In this document: positions 15,965 to 24,545 of the stretch, one piece after another
Numbering within the stretch: the stretch's first letter is position 1
How the letters are laid out: the number at the start of each line of letters is the position of its first letter
Assembly: GCA_964477445.1 (NCBI GenBank)
Contig: CAYZED010000014.1
Span: 6,991 to 70,990, forward strand
Direction of reading: 5' to 3'
Source: CAYZED01 sp964477445
GTDB taxonomy: Bacteria; Bacillota; Clostridia; Lutisporales; Lutisporaceae
DNA: 64,000 nucleotides
Translations under genes and position numbers: made by a program
The notes under the pieces: model-generated
What the model was told of the DNA's origin: nothing
Seen by the model: only the letters and a program-made list of their open reading frames with translations
The model's database searches: none

Positions 15965-17610
15965 ATGATTGAACAAGAACGACTATTTGCAAAGAAACGT
16001 GTGGTTTGTTTATATAGAGTTTCCACAAAAAAACAAGTAGACAAAGAAGGCGATTTATCCGTTCAAAAAAGAGCGTGTAGAAACTTCATTGACAGCCATG
16101 GCGATTGGATATTGGTCGACGAATATACTGAAAAAGGCGTATCGGGTACAAAGAAAACAAAAGACCAAAGAGGAGTACTATTACAAATAATTCAAGACGC
16201 AAAGAATAATAAATTTGATGTTCTATTAGTATATATGTTTGATAGACTGGGAAGAATTGCAGATGAAACTCCGATTGTTATGAGAGATATCTCCGTGCAT
16301 GGAGTAGAATTATGGTCTGCAAGAGAGGGAGAACAAAGATTCGATACACAAGTTGATAATTTTACTAATTACTTTAGAGGTATACAATCAGAGGGAGAAT
16401 CAAATAAGCTTTCAACGAGAGTAAATGACTCTCATAGATATGCTATAGAACATGGGAATTATAGAGGAGGGAAAACCCCTTTTGGTTATGACGCTATAAA
16501 ACTAAATAATAAGAATAGAAAAGGTGAAATATTAGCAGAATTTGTTGTTAATAAACAAGAGTCAGAAGTAGTAAAGCTGATGTTTAATTTTGTACATAAA
16601 GAAGGTTTTGGAACAAACCGAATTCAGGAATACTTAAATGAGAATAACTTTAAAAACAAACAGGGTAAGATATGGACGAGAACAAATGTTAATAGGATAC
16701 TAAAAAATCCGATTTATAAAGGTTATTTAACATACGGTAAAGATGAAAGTGGTAATTGGATTACTTCAAGAGAGCAAAATGTAGCAATCCAGATAATTGA
16801 AAATGATGTTTGGGAAAAAGTTCAAGAAATCCGCCATTCGAAATCTCCATCAGTTAGAAAACTTGAAGTCGATAGTAGAGGAACTACTGTAAGAAGAATA
16901 GGGAATGTAAGTCCGTTATTATTGATAGGTTTTATTCGTTGTGGTCACTGTAAAAATATAATTTCTACTTCATATAATTATCCTAGATGGACTAAAAAAA
17001 CAACTGGAGAAACGATAGTAAGAGAAGGAGTCCCAATATATAGATNNNNNNNNNNAACATAAAATGTGATGGTCAAACAACGTACAGAAAAGGTAAAATT
17101 GAAGAGGTTGTAATTAACAAGACTAAGGACTTTATTAATGGCCTTAAAAGTAAAGATTTTACTAACATAATTGCTGAAATGAAAAATGATATTAATATTG
17201 AATATGAGAATATATTAAGAGAAACAAAACTAAAAAAAGAAATGTACTATAGGGATTTGGATTTATTTAAAGAAGAGAATAAAAAGATACTTAGAGGAGA
17301 AAGCGAATATACTAAAAAAGAGTTAAATATTATGATTGAAGAGACTGAATTTGAAATTAATATTCTTTCGGTTCAAATAGAAAAGGCAAATTTTATTATA
17401 AAAGATAAACGAGCAGAAGTGGATGATATTATCCATTTGAAAGAGCATTTATTCAATTGGTCGGAAATATTTGATAATGCTAATAATGACCAGAAGAAAA
17501 TATTATTAAGTCGAGTAATCGATATTATTTGGGTTTATAAAGACAGGATAGAAATTGACTTTAAAGCCAATGACATTTTAAAAGAATTTGTGGGAGGTAA
17601 TATTTCATGA
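15965..17610 (+). CDS. Large serine recombinase (integrase type), split by a scaffold gap
   Basis: Site-specific recombinase of the resolvase/invertase superfamily. Left part: catalytic Ser20 in CLYRVSTKKQ, helper motif DRLGR, then the recombinase domain (GGKTPFGYDAI, IWTRTNVNRILKNPIYKG) and the first half of a zinc ribbon (RCGHCKN). Ten N at 17046-17055 interrupt it. The right part continues the ribbon (KCDGQTTYRKGKIEEVV) and a long coiled coil ending in the usual ILSRVIDIIWV region. Total size about 545 residues, normal for the family. AAGGAAAGG precedes the ATG. Its stop overlaps the next ATG by ATGA. Such enzymes integrate phages and conjugative elements; no other phage or conjugation gene is present here. 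Confidence 0.9.
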
Positions 17611-18083
17611 AAAACAAATTCAAATTGATTTCACTTCTATTGCTAGTTATTCTTGTCGTAATGACTGTTTTTCCTAATGTCACAGGGCTAACTAAGAATA
17701 TAGTCATGAAAAAAACACTTGAATGGGCATATGCATCAAATAAAATTCCAACATATAATTTGCCAAAGAGTAGCGTCACGACAATCATTTCATTAGACAA
17801 TGTTGACAAAGAATTAATCTCTAAGATTTATGGGAATAAATTAATAAGTATGAAACAATCAGCTATCCAAGAAAAAGCAGACAAAGAGGGAGATTTTACT
17901 TATTTAAGGTTTAATAAGATTAGTGTCGGTTTTTTTAAGTGTATAGTGAGGTTGGATTATGGCTGGGCAATTTCCAAGAATTCAAATAATGCTTACTTGA
18001 GTGGTGGTGGAGTTACTTTTACTTATTATAATATATTTGGATTTTGGATAAGAAGCAGTAGATATTCTGAAATGATATCGTAA
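17607..18083 (+). CDS. Small membrane-anchored protein of unknown function coupled to the recombinase
   Basis: 158 residues. Residues 5-26 are strongly hydrophobic (LISLLLLVILVVMTVFP) after a basic MKNKFK, so this is a signal anchor or uncleaved signal peptide. The rest is soluble and probably outside the cell, with beta-like C-terminal text (YLSGGGVTFTYYN). I recognise no family. The start ATG overlaps the recombinase stop (ATGA), meaning both are translated from one message, and a terminator follows. It may be cargo of a small mobile element, for example an immunity or lysogeny-type function; this is inference. Confidence 0.7.
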   Translation: MKNKFKLISLLLLVILVVMTVFPNVTGLTKNIVMKKTLEWAYASNKIPTYNLPKSSVTTIISLDNVDKELISKIYGNKLISMKQSAIQEKADKEGDFTYLRFNKISVGFFKCIVRLDYGWAISKNSNNAYLSGGGVTFTYYNIFGFWIRSSRYSEMIS

Positions 18084-18114
18084 GAAATTATAAATTAATA
18101 ATTGGAGCAATGAG

Positions 18115-18147
18115 AACGTCGCAAGTAATTGCGGCGTTTTTTCTTTT
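18115..18147 (+). terminator. Terminator ending the recombinase unit
   Basis: Stem 18115-18124 with 18129-18138 (one G-T pair), GTAA loop, followed by a long T-rich run. Confidence 0.85.
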
Positions 18148-18293
18148 TTTCACCCCAATACTAGTCTTCTTGACAAATCCGAATGTTTATTAAATTTTTC
18201 TCAATAGAATCAATAAAACTGATATTTGTTTCATTTAAAGAAAATTAGAGCAAATAAGTTTCATTAAGACAAGACTGGCAACGTTTGACCTTG

Positions 18294-18323
18294 TTTTGAA
18301 AAGAAAGTAAAGTTATATATAAT
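18294..18323 (+). promoter_or_regulatory. Probable promoter of the peptide-use cluster
   Basis: TTTTGA (18294-18299), an 18-nt spacer and TATAAT (18318-18323), 42 nt before the amidohydrolase start. The -35 is weak. Confidence 0.5.
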
Positions 18324-18364
18324 ACTCGTTTTAGGTCTGAATTTCGAAAGGAATGTAAATAAAT

Positions 18365-19612
18365 ATGAAAAAAATATTGTGTGGTAAACTTTATGATGGG
18401 ATTCGCGATACTTTGCAAGAAAACATGGAGGTACTTATTGAAGACAAAATTATAATTTCGGTGGGCAAAAACATTGAATGTGCAGCAGATACTGAGATTA
18501 TTGACTTAAATCACCTTACAGTTACACCTGGAATGATAGACGCACATATTCATGCATCATATTTCGATTGGAGAGAAATTGGGAATGATGATATATATTA
18601 CTCAGATGCTATGAGAGCCATCGCAGTTAGTGAATGTGTAAGAAAAACTCTCGCAGGTGGATTTACTACTGTTAGACATATTGGATGGTTCAGAGAAGAT
18701 GGCTCATTAGATGTAAAAAGAGCAGTTGAAAAAGGATATATCAAAGGTTCGAGAATGGTAGTTGCACCACACTTTTTGTGTTCACCGGGCAGCCATGGAG
18801 ACTCCACCCAAAAGCTTGGAGTAAACCCTTTGATAAGTAATTTTTTGGAAAGCCAAATACCTACAATGGGTACAGGTGCTGATTTTTTCAGAAATGCAGT
18901 AAGAAAAGAAGTTAAGATAGGCGCTGACTTTATTAAAATAATGGCAACGGGCGGATTTTTCACACCAAATGATTCACCTGAAGATATCCAATTAAGCGAC
19001 GATGAAATTAAGGCAATTATAGATACAGCAAAATCACTTAACACCACAGTAACAGCACATGCATATGCTCCTGAACTTGTTACGAAGTTGGTTAAAATGG
19101 GGATTGACGGTATCGAGCATGGTGCGATGATTGATGAGGATACTGCGAGACTTATGGAAGAGCATAATGTTTACTTAGTTCCTACATTCTGTCCTTATGA
19201 TGAAGTAGTTATTCTTAATGAAGAAAAGCTTGCCCAAAAACCGAAAGAATTCCAGAGGAAACTTAGATTTTATAGAGACCGTCTTGTAAATGGGCGAAAA
19301 ACAATTATCAACAGTAAGATCAAACTTGGCTATGGGACTGATCTTGTAACAGGCTATAACAACTATGAATGTGGAAGAGAGTTTTCTGCATGGATGAGAA
19401 ATGGAATTGAGCCATTTAGAATATTAAAAGCAGCTACTGCGACTAATGCAGAAATATTAGGGCTTAAGGATGTGGGCACTATTCAAGCGGGGAAAATTGC
19501 GGATATATCAGCTTGGCCAAGAGACATACTAACTGATCATTTAGCGCTACTTGATTGCGGCTTTGTAATGAAAGAAGGCGAAGTATACAATACCACCAAA
19601 TTTATAGATTAA
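18365..19612 (+). CDS. Metal-dependent amidohydrolase (imidazolonepropionase/Xaa-Pro dipeptidase-like)
   Basis: 415 residues of the amidohydrolase superfamily TIM barrel. Seen in order: an N-terminal beta-sandwich strand pattern, GMIDAHIHAS (first metal His pair), FIKIMATGG (Lys that becomes the carboxylated metal bridge), HAYAPEL and EHGAMID (metal His residues), and the barrel-end Asp in GYGTDLV. Members of this subgroup cleave dipeptides with proline or N-acyl groups; the exact substrate is not readable. GAAAGGAATG is upstream. It heads a same-strand series of peptidases ending with an ABC transporter, which supports a dipeptidase role. Confidence 0.85.
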   Translation: MKKILCGKLYDGIRDTLQENMEVLIEDKIIISVGKNIECAADTEIIDLNHLTVTPGMIDAHIHASYFDWREIGNDDIYYSDAMRAIAVSECVRKTLAGGFTTVRHIGWFREDGSLDVKRAVEKGYIKGSRMVVAPHFLCSPGSHGDSTQKLGVNPLISNFLESQIPTMGTGADFFRNAVRKEVKIGADFIKIMATGGFFTPNDSPEDIQLSDDEIKAIIDTAKSLNTTVTAHAYAPELVTKLVKMGIDGIEHGAMIDEDTARLMEEHNVYLVPTFCPYDEVVILNEEKLAQKPKEFQRKLRFYRDRLVNGRKTIINSKIKLGYGTDLVTGYNNYECGREFSAWMRNGIEPFRILKAATATNAEILGLKDVGTIQAGKIADISAWPRDILTDHLALLDCGFVMKEGEVYNTTKFID

Positions 19613-19626
19613 AAGGAGTTCAATAT

Positions 19627-21138
19627 ATGAACTACAACGACTGTTTTGAGAAGTTAAGAAAGATAAATGACCAATTAAAATATTTTAAAACTATCGAATC
19701 ACTTATGAATTTGGATCAATGGTCGGCCATTCCAAAACAGGGAGCAGAGTATCGTAAAAAAGTTAGTGAATTTTTAACCGGTCAACAGTTTGATCTTATG
19801 ACCTCGGACGAAGCAAAAATTATTGTGGATTACTTTGTTTCTTATGATTTGGAGAAGATAGAAGACTATGTAGAAAAGGGCTTGATTAGAAGTTTTCTAT
19901 TTAGATACAATTATATCTCACGAGTACCAAAGGAAAAGCTTCAAGAAGTAAGTGCATTTAAGAGTGTAACAGTGGGGAAATGGATTGAAGCAAAAGAAAA
20001 ATCAGATTATAGCATCTTCAAACCATTTCTTGAACAAGCTTTTAACCTAAAAAAGGAAATTGCAAGTTATATAGATCCGGGGAAATCACCTTTTGAAGTT
20101 TTAGTTAGCATAACAGATGAGGGCATTTGTTATGATGGGGTGATAAAAGAGTTTGAAAAGATAAGAGTTGGAATAAAGGACTTATTGACAAAAATTAACA
20201 ATAGCAGTGTTGTTATAGATAATTCTGTAGTCAAAAAAAATCTGGACCCTCAGTTAATTGAAGCTATGGCAAAAGAATTAATATTTGAGCTTGGGTATAA
20301 TATTGAAAAGGGTGGTTTTGCCAAAGTGCCACACGCATTCTTTTCTTCTATAGGGCCTAAAGATGCACGAGTATCAGTCGACGCAAGGAACGAAATAGGT
20401 CTTCTGTTTACATATATTCATGAAGCCGGGCATGCTATGTACGGTTATGGCGGAAGTGAAAAAACAAATAGCATGAATATGTTTGGCGGCAGTGAGGGAA
20501 GCTTTCATGAGGCTCAGGCAAGATTTTACGAGAATATTATAGGGAAAAGCTACGCATATTGGAAATATGCATACCCAAAACTTCAACAGAAATTTGATGA
20601 ATTTAAAGACATATCTCTGGATAGCTTCTATAAGGCAATAAATAGAGTTCAACCGAGCTTGAAAAGAATTGTATCGGATGAGGTAACCTACAGTTTGCAT
20701 CCAATAATAAGATTTGAATTGGAGAAAGAACTCTTCGATGGTAGTTTGAGTTTTGACGATTTACCAAAGGCATGGAATGACAAATATGAAGAATATCTTG
20801 GCATTAGGCCAACCAATGATGCAGAAGGTGTATTACAAGACATGCACTGGGCGGGTGATTATATTGGATACTTCCAAAGCTATACGCTAGGGAATATTTA
20901 TGATGGTATGATATTAAAGTCAATTTCAAGGGATATTCCTGATTTTTATAACAAAATTGAAAACGGAGAATTTCAAGCCATTTCTAATTGGTTTGAAAAT
21001 AATATTTACTGTCATAGCAATTGTTTGACACCTTCAGAAATTATAAAAAATCTTACTGGGGAAGAGTTAAATTCAGATTACTTTTTAGAGTATTTACATG
21101 AAAAATATGGAAACTTATATGAATTTAACGCTAAATAA
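19627..21138 (+). CDS. M32 carboxypeptidase (Taq type), copy 1
   Basis: Cytosolic zinc metallocarboxypeptidase that removes C-terminal residues from peptides. 503 residues, the usual size. The zinc site is HEAGH at 265-269 and the third ligand lies in GSFHEAQARFYEN. Other family text: DQWSAIPKQG near the N-terminus, IGPKDARVS, and GYFQSYTLGNIYDG near the end. The start ATG 19627 has AAAGGAG 7-10 nt upstream; an in-frame start at 19555 would overlap the preceding gene and lacks such a site. It lies 14 nt after the amidohydrolase. A second copy is at 27342. They differ throughout, so they are old paralogues. Confidence 0.93.
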   Translation: MNYNDCFEKLRKINDQLKYFKTIESLMNLDQWSAIPKQGAEYRKKVSEFLTGQQFDLMTSDEAKIIVDYFVSYDLEKIEDYVEKGLIRSFLFRYNYISRVPKEKLQEVSAFKSVTVGKWIEAKEKSDYSIFKPFLEQAFNLKKEIASYIDPGKSPFEVLVSITDEGICYDGVIKEFEKIRVGIKDLLTKINNSSVVIDNSVVKKNLDPQLIEAMAKELIFELGYNIEKGGFAKVPHAFFSSIGPKDARVSVDARNEIGLLFTYIHEAGHAMYGYGGSEKTNSMNMFGGSEGSFHEAQARFYENIIGKSYAYWKYAYPKLQQKFDEFKDISLDSFYKAINRVQPSLKRIVSDEVTYSLHPIIRFELEKELFDGSLSFDDLPKAWNDKYEEYLGIRPTNDAEGVLQDMHWAGDYIGYFQSYTLGNIYDGMILKSISRDIPDFYNKIENGEFQAISNWFENNIYCHSNCLTPSEIIKNLTGEELNSDYFLEYLHEKYGNLYEFNAK

Positions 21139-21184
21139 ATTTAACAATATTGAATTCGACAATTAGAATGCGAGGTGAAATAAC

Positions 21185-22882
21185 GTGAAGATCAAATCTG
21201 TCTTGGTTAGAAATCTAGCTGACGAAGTAGAAACATTTATAAATGCAATTCCGAATTTTAGTTTTGGGGGGTCTGATGGAGAGTATTGCATTAACAATAG
21301 ATTTCCAGACCTTTCAATAGTAGAGTTAAGAAAAAAAACAGTGGAATCTGAGCCTTACTTCTTAAGAATACAAGACTTAAAAAAAGATAGTAGCCTTTCA
21401 AATTATGACATTTTGGCTTTAGAAGAATTAGAGGCTATTCTAAAATCTAGAATTTTCGCGACTTATACACCTATTAAGGAGGAATTCTACTATTTATCAT
21501 TTGATATTACACCTTTCAGTTTCCCGCTTTTTTTTGGTTGGCAGGGGATGAGTACGCTACCTTGTGACACGAAAGAAAATGTAAAAAAACATATGGAACT
21601 GTTTAGTGATTATCCTAGATTCATGAAACAATTAAAGACAAAGGTTGAGGAACAGGCTGCTAAAGGGATTTATCTTTATGCAGAAGCTATTTCAGGGGCA
21701 ATAAAAAATCTGAAAAAATATGCCGTTGAGCCCCAAAATCACCCAGGGTATATGGGCAGAGAGGGCAGTGTTGCAACCAAAGAAGAAATAGCTGCTGAAG
21801 ATTTATGCTATATTGAAGCAAAAAAATATTTATTAGAAATAGTAGCATTCATTTCATCTGATGAATATAAGGCAAAAGCACCAAAAGGTATCGGACTTTT
21901 ACAGTATGATGGTGGACTTGAATACTATCGTTTTTTGAGAGAGTTTTATATTGGTTACGATTTAAGTGCGAAAGAATTACACGAAATTGGTAAGCGCGCT
22001 TTGGAAAAAACATGTTTAAAACAAGAAGAAATTAGAACAGCTTTAGGTTTTGAGGGGAGTCATGAAGATTTCATTAGAAGCCTAAGAAAAAATGAAAGAT
22101 TTTTTCCGAAAAGCGCTGAAAAAGTTTCTGAATTATTGAATAAGTTCGTGGATGATTATAAAAAAGCACTTCCTAAGTATTTTCACAAAATTCCTAAAAC
22201 GCCATTCAAAATTGAGAGATTACCTCTTGAACTAGAGGGAGTTATGGCATTCGGGTTCTATGAAGACTCAAATAAAAATCAAAATGAAGGAATTTATTAT
22301 TTTAACGGTAGCGGACTAGGCGAGAAATGCCAAATCACTATGCCAGCGTTAATGGCGCACGAATTGTGCCATCATATTCAGCTTTGTACATCTCAAGAAG
22401 ATTCCGAGCTTCATTCATTATTTAAGAAGAATGTTTCTATTAGTTTCCTTTACGGATGGGCCGGCTATGGTGAGTTGCTGTTCGAAGAGGAAGGCTTGTT
22501 TTCTGATTTGTATGACATATATGGAAGCCTAGAAACTGAAAAATTCATATGCACAAGATTGATAGTAGATACTGCTCTAAACGAAATAGGTTGGAAAAGA
22601 GGAGATGCTAAGGATTTTATGTTGTTACACACTTATATAACTCCTGAAATGGCTGATGCTGAGATATTAAGATATGCTACTGACTTTAATGCTCAATGTT
22701 TACCATATAAGTTTGGTAGGTTAAAAATGATCGAAATTAGAGATCGATATAAAGCAGCAAAAGGAAAAAGTTTTAATATAAAGGATTTCAATGAGTTAGT
22801 TTTGGGAGTTGGCTCAGTTCCATTGAACATACTTGAAAAATATATTGATAGGGAAATTGATAAAAGTAAGGCAAAAGTATAG
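21185..22882 (+). CDS. DUF885-family protein with altered active site
   Basis: 565 residues, alignable over its length with the paralogue at 24546 and with DUF885, a putative zincin family linked to dipeptide or amide hydrolysis. The family motif HExxPGHH is shortened by two residues: here it reads HELCHH (His392-His397), where the paralogue has HELLPGHH. The second motif, EGWA in the paralogue, is YGWA here (Tyr423 replaces Glu). The protein is otherwise well kept with no stop or frameshift, so it is probably a functional non-enzyme, a regulator or subunit, or an enzyme using the accidental HELCH as a new HExxH site. GTG start with GAGGTGA upstream. The text GIYYFNGSGL is shared with the paralogue. 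Confidence 0.82.
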   Translation: MKIKSVLVRNLADEVETFINAIPNFSFGGSDGEYCINNRFPDLSIVELRKKTVESEPYFLRIQDLKKDSSLSNYDILALEELEAILKSRIFATYTPIKEEFYYLSFDITPFSFPLFFGWQGMSTLPCDTKENVKKHMELFSDYPRFMKQLKTKVEEQAAKGIYLYAEAISGAIKNLKKYAVEPQNHPGYMGREGSVATKEEIAAEDLCYIEAKKYLLEIVAFISSDEYKAKAPKGIGLLQYDGGLEYYRFLREFYIGYDLSAKELHEIGKRALEKTCLKQEEIRTALGFEGSHEDFIRSLRKNERFFPKSAEKVSELLNKFVDDYKKALPKYFHKIPKTPFKIERLPLELEGVMAFGFYEDSNKNQNEGIYYFNGSGLGEKCQITMPALMAHELCHHIQLCTSQEDSELHSLFKKNVSISFLYGWAGYGELLFEEEGLFSDLYDIYGSLETEKFICTRLIVDTALNEIGWKRGDAKDFMLLHTYITPEMADAEILRYATDFNAQCLPYKFGRLKMIEIRDRYKAAKGKSFNIKDFNELVLGVGSVPLNILEKYIDREIDKSKAKV

Positions 22883-22958
22883 TTTTCCGAATATTATAAA
22901 TTTTCACAAAATGGTATACTGGATGGTATAAATAAATATTTTGAGGAGGAATAATATT

Positions 22959-24512
22959 ATGGATTCAATATTCTCAGTAGTTTTTCTAGCCGGTTTCATA
23001 TTAGTTGTGATTGCCATGTTAATTCAAAATGTTTACATTAACAAAAGTTCAATAAACGTGACAAAAAGAATAAAAGAGTTAGTTGAAGGACAAATTAACA
23101 TCGTTTTGAAGATGGGAAGACTAAAAGTTTTTAATAGGGTTTTAAATCAGTTTAATTTATTTGCAAAACAGGTTAGGAAACTATTATATACACTTCAATA
23201 TTCACTTTGGACTACCGAAAGCATTTCAAGTAAACTCGATTTACAGGCAAATCAGTTGAGAAGTTCAGCAGTTGAAATAGCGAAAACAATTGAGAGTGTT
23301 GCTGAAGCTACGAATCATCAAGTAGAAGCAGCAACTGATCTTCAGAGGCAGATTGAAGCAATAGCAGACCAAAGTAGCAGCATTCGAGATAATGCAGCTA
23401 CAAGCCATAGTATTGTTACGGAAGCAGGGGTAATAATCACTGATAGTAATAAAATGTTGGTAGAAATTAGTTCAAAACTTAATTCATTAGAAGAATTTAA
23501 TTCTAGTGTCACTAAAAAGGTAAATCTACTAAATGATATTACCAAAGAGATAAATATTATTGTAGGGAATATTAAAAGCGTAGCAGGTCAAACCAACATG
23601 CTCGCTTTAAATGCATCTATTGAAGCGGCTAGAGCAGGAGACGCTGGGAAAGGATTTGCGGTGGTTGCGAATGAAGTTGGTAAACTCGCTTTCCAATCAT
23701 CTGATTCAGCAAAAAGCACAGAAGAATTGCTAAGCAAAATCGTTCTTGGTTTAAATGATTTGAAAGAAGAGATTAATCATGAAGCAGTTTTAATTAAGGA
23801 TAATGTTGATTTCGCGAAACAAACAATTGGTAATGCTGATGCCATAAAAAAAGCACTAATTGATAGTATGGATTCGACAGAAAAGATTCGCTCTTTAACT
23901 GATCAACAGTTTGAAAAAATCACGGGAATTACAAGTACTTTTGCAGCATTAAATGACACTACACAATCAAACGCGGCGGTTTCTCAAGAAGTTACGGCTT
24001 CAGTAGAAGAACAATTGTCAATAATTGAAACAATCGCATCATCCACCGCTGAATTAGGAACAAGTGTCAATAATACCAGAAAAACAGTGTTTGAATTTAC
24101 AGCTAATTTTAAAATGACAGATGAAATTAATAAGAAATTAGAAAAAGAGAAAAGCGAAATATTGGTTTACTGCGAAAATGCAGATCGTTTATTTAATTCT
24201 GAGAGTGAAACAGAAGAGTATTTAAAAGAGATAGTTAAAGAAAAGCCATTTTACGAGGAGCTATGGGTTATTGATGAAAGCGGAACCTATTATGCAACTT
24301 GCTCAGCTAATCCGGATGCCGTTTACGAAAAAACACCAGGTATTTTTGCGGCTGCGGAATTCTTCCTAGACGCAAAAAATGGGAAGACGACTTCTACTCC
24401 GCCGAATATTTCCGGAACGACGTATAATTATGGCGTTTGGTATTTCGCTCCAATAAAGATTAAGGGAGAATTTAAGGGAATAATTGGAGTTTTGATATCG
24501 CTGGCGTTTTGA
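22959..24512 (+). CDS. Methyl-accepting chemotaxis protein with C-terminal sensor domain
   Basis: 517 residues from ATG 22959 (GAGGAGGA 8 nt upstream). One N-terminal membrane helix (about 5-26), no periplasmic domain, then a long helical signalling region with the conserved hairpin tip NMLALNASIEAARAGD at about 213-230. After about residue 385 there is a PAS/Cache-like domain (YEELWVIDESGTYYATCSAN, then GVWYFAPIKIKGEFKGIIGV) at the C-terminus, which is the reverse of the usual order and puts the sensor in the cytoplasm. It sits between two DUF885 genes, so it probably reports peptide or amino-acid state to the flagellar motor. No other che genes are here. Confidence 0.9.
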   Translation: MDSIFSVVFLAGFILVVIAMLIQNVYINKSSINVTKRIKELVEGQINIVLKMGRLKVFNRVLNQFNLFAKQVRKLLYTLQYSLWTTESISSKLDLQANQLRSSAVEIAKTIESVAEATNHQVEAATDLQRQIEAIADQSSSIRDNAATSHSIVTEAGVIITDSNKMLVEISSKLNSLEEFNSSVTKKVNLLNDITKEINIIVGNIKSVAGQTNMLALNASIEAARAGDAGKGFAVVANEVGKLAFQSSDSAKSTEELLSKIVLGLNDLKEEINHEAVLIKDNVDFAKQTIGNADAIKKALIDSMDSTEKIRSLTDQQFEKITGITSTFAALNDTTQSNAAVSQEVTASVEEQLSIIETIASSTAELGTSVNNTRKTVFEFTANFKMTDEINKKLEKEKSEILVYCENADRLFNSESETEEYLKEIVKEKPFYEELWVIDESGTYYATCSANPDAVYEKTPGIFAAAEFFLDAKNGKTTSTPPNISGTTYNYGVWYFAPIKIKGEFKGIIGVLISLAF

Positions 24513-24545
24513 TTAGAATATTTTAAAAATAATTGGAGGTATTTA

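Noticed and set aside
15770..18147. A complete integrative element with att repeats at tRNA-Lys
   Set aside because: I could not find a copy of the tRNA 3' end downstream, and no phage or conjugation genes are present. Only the recombinase unit is supported.
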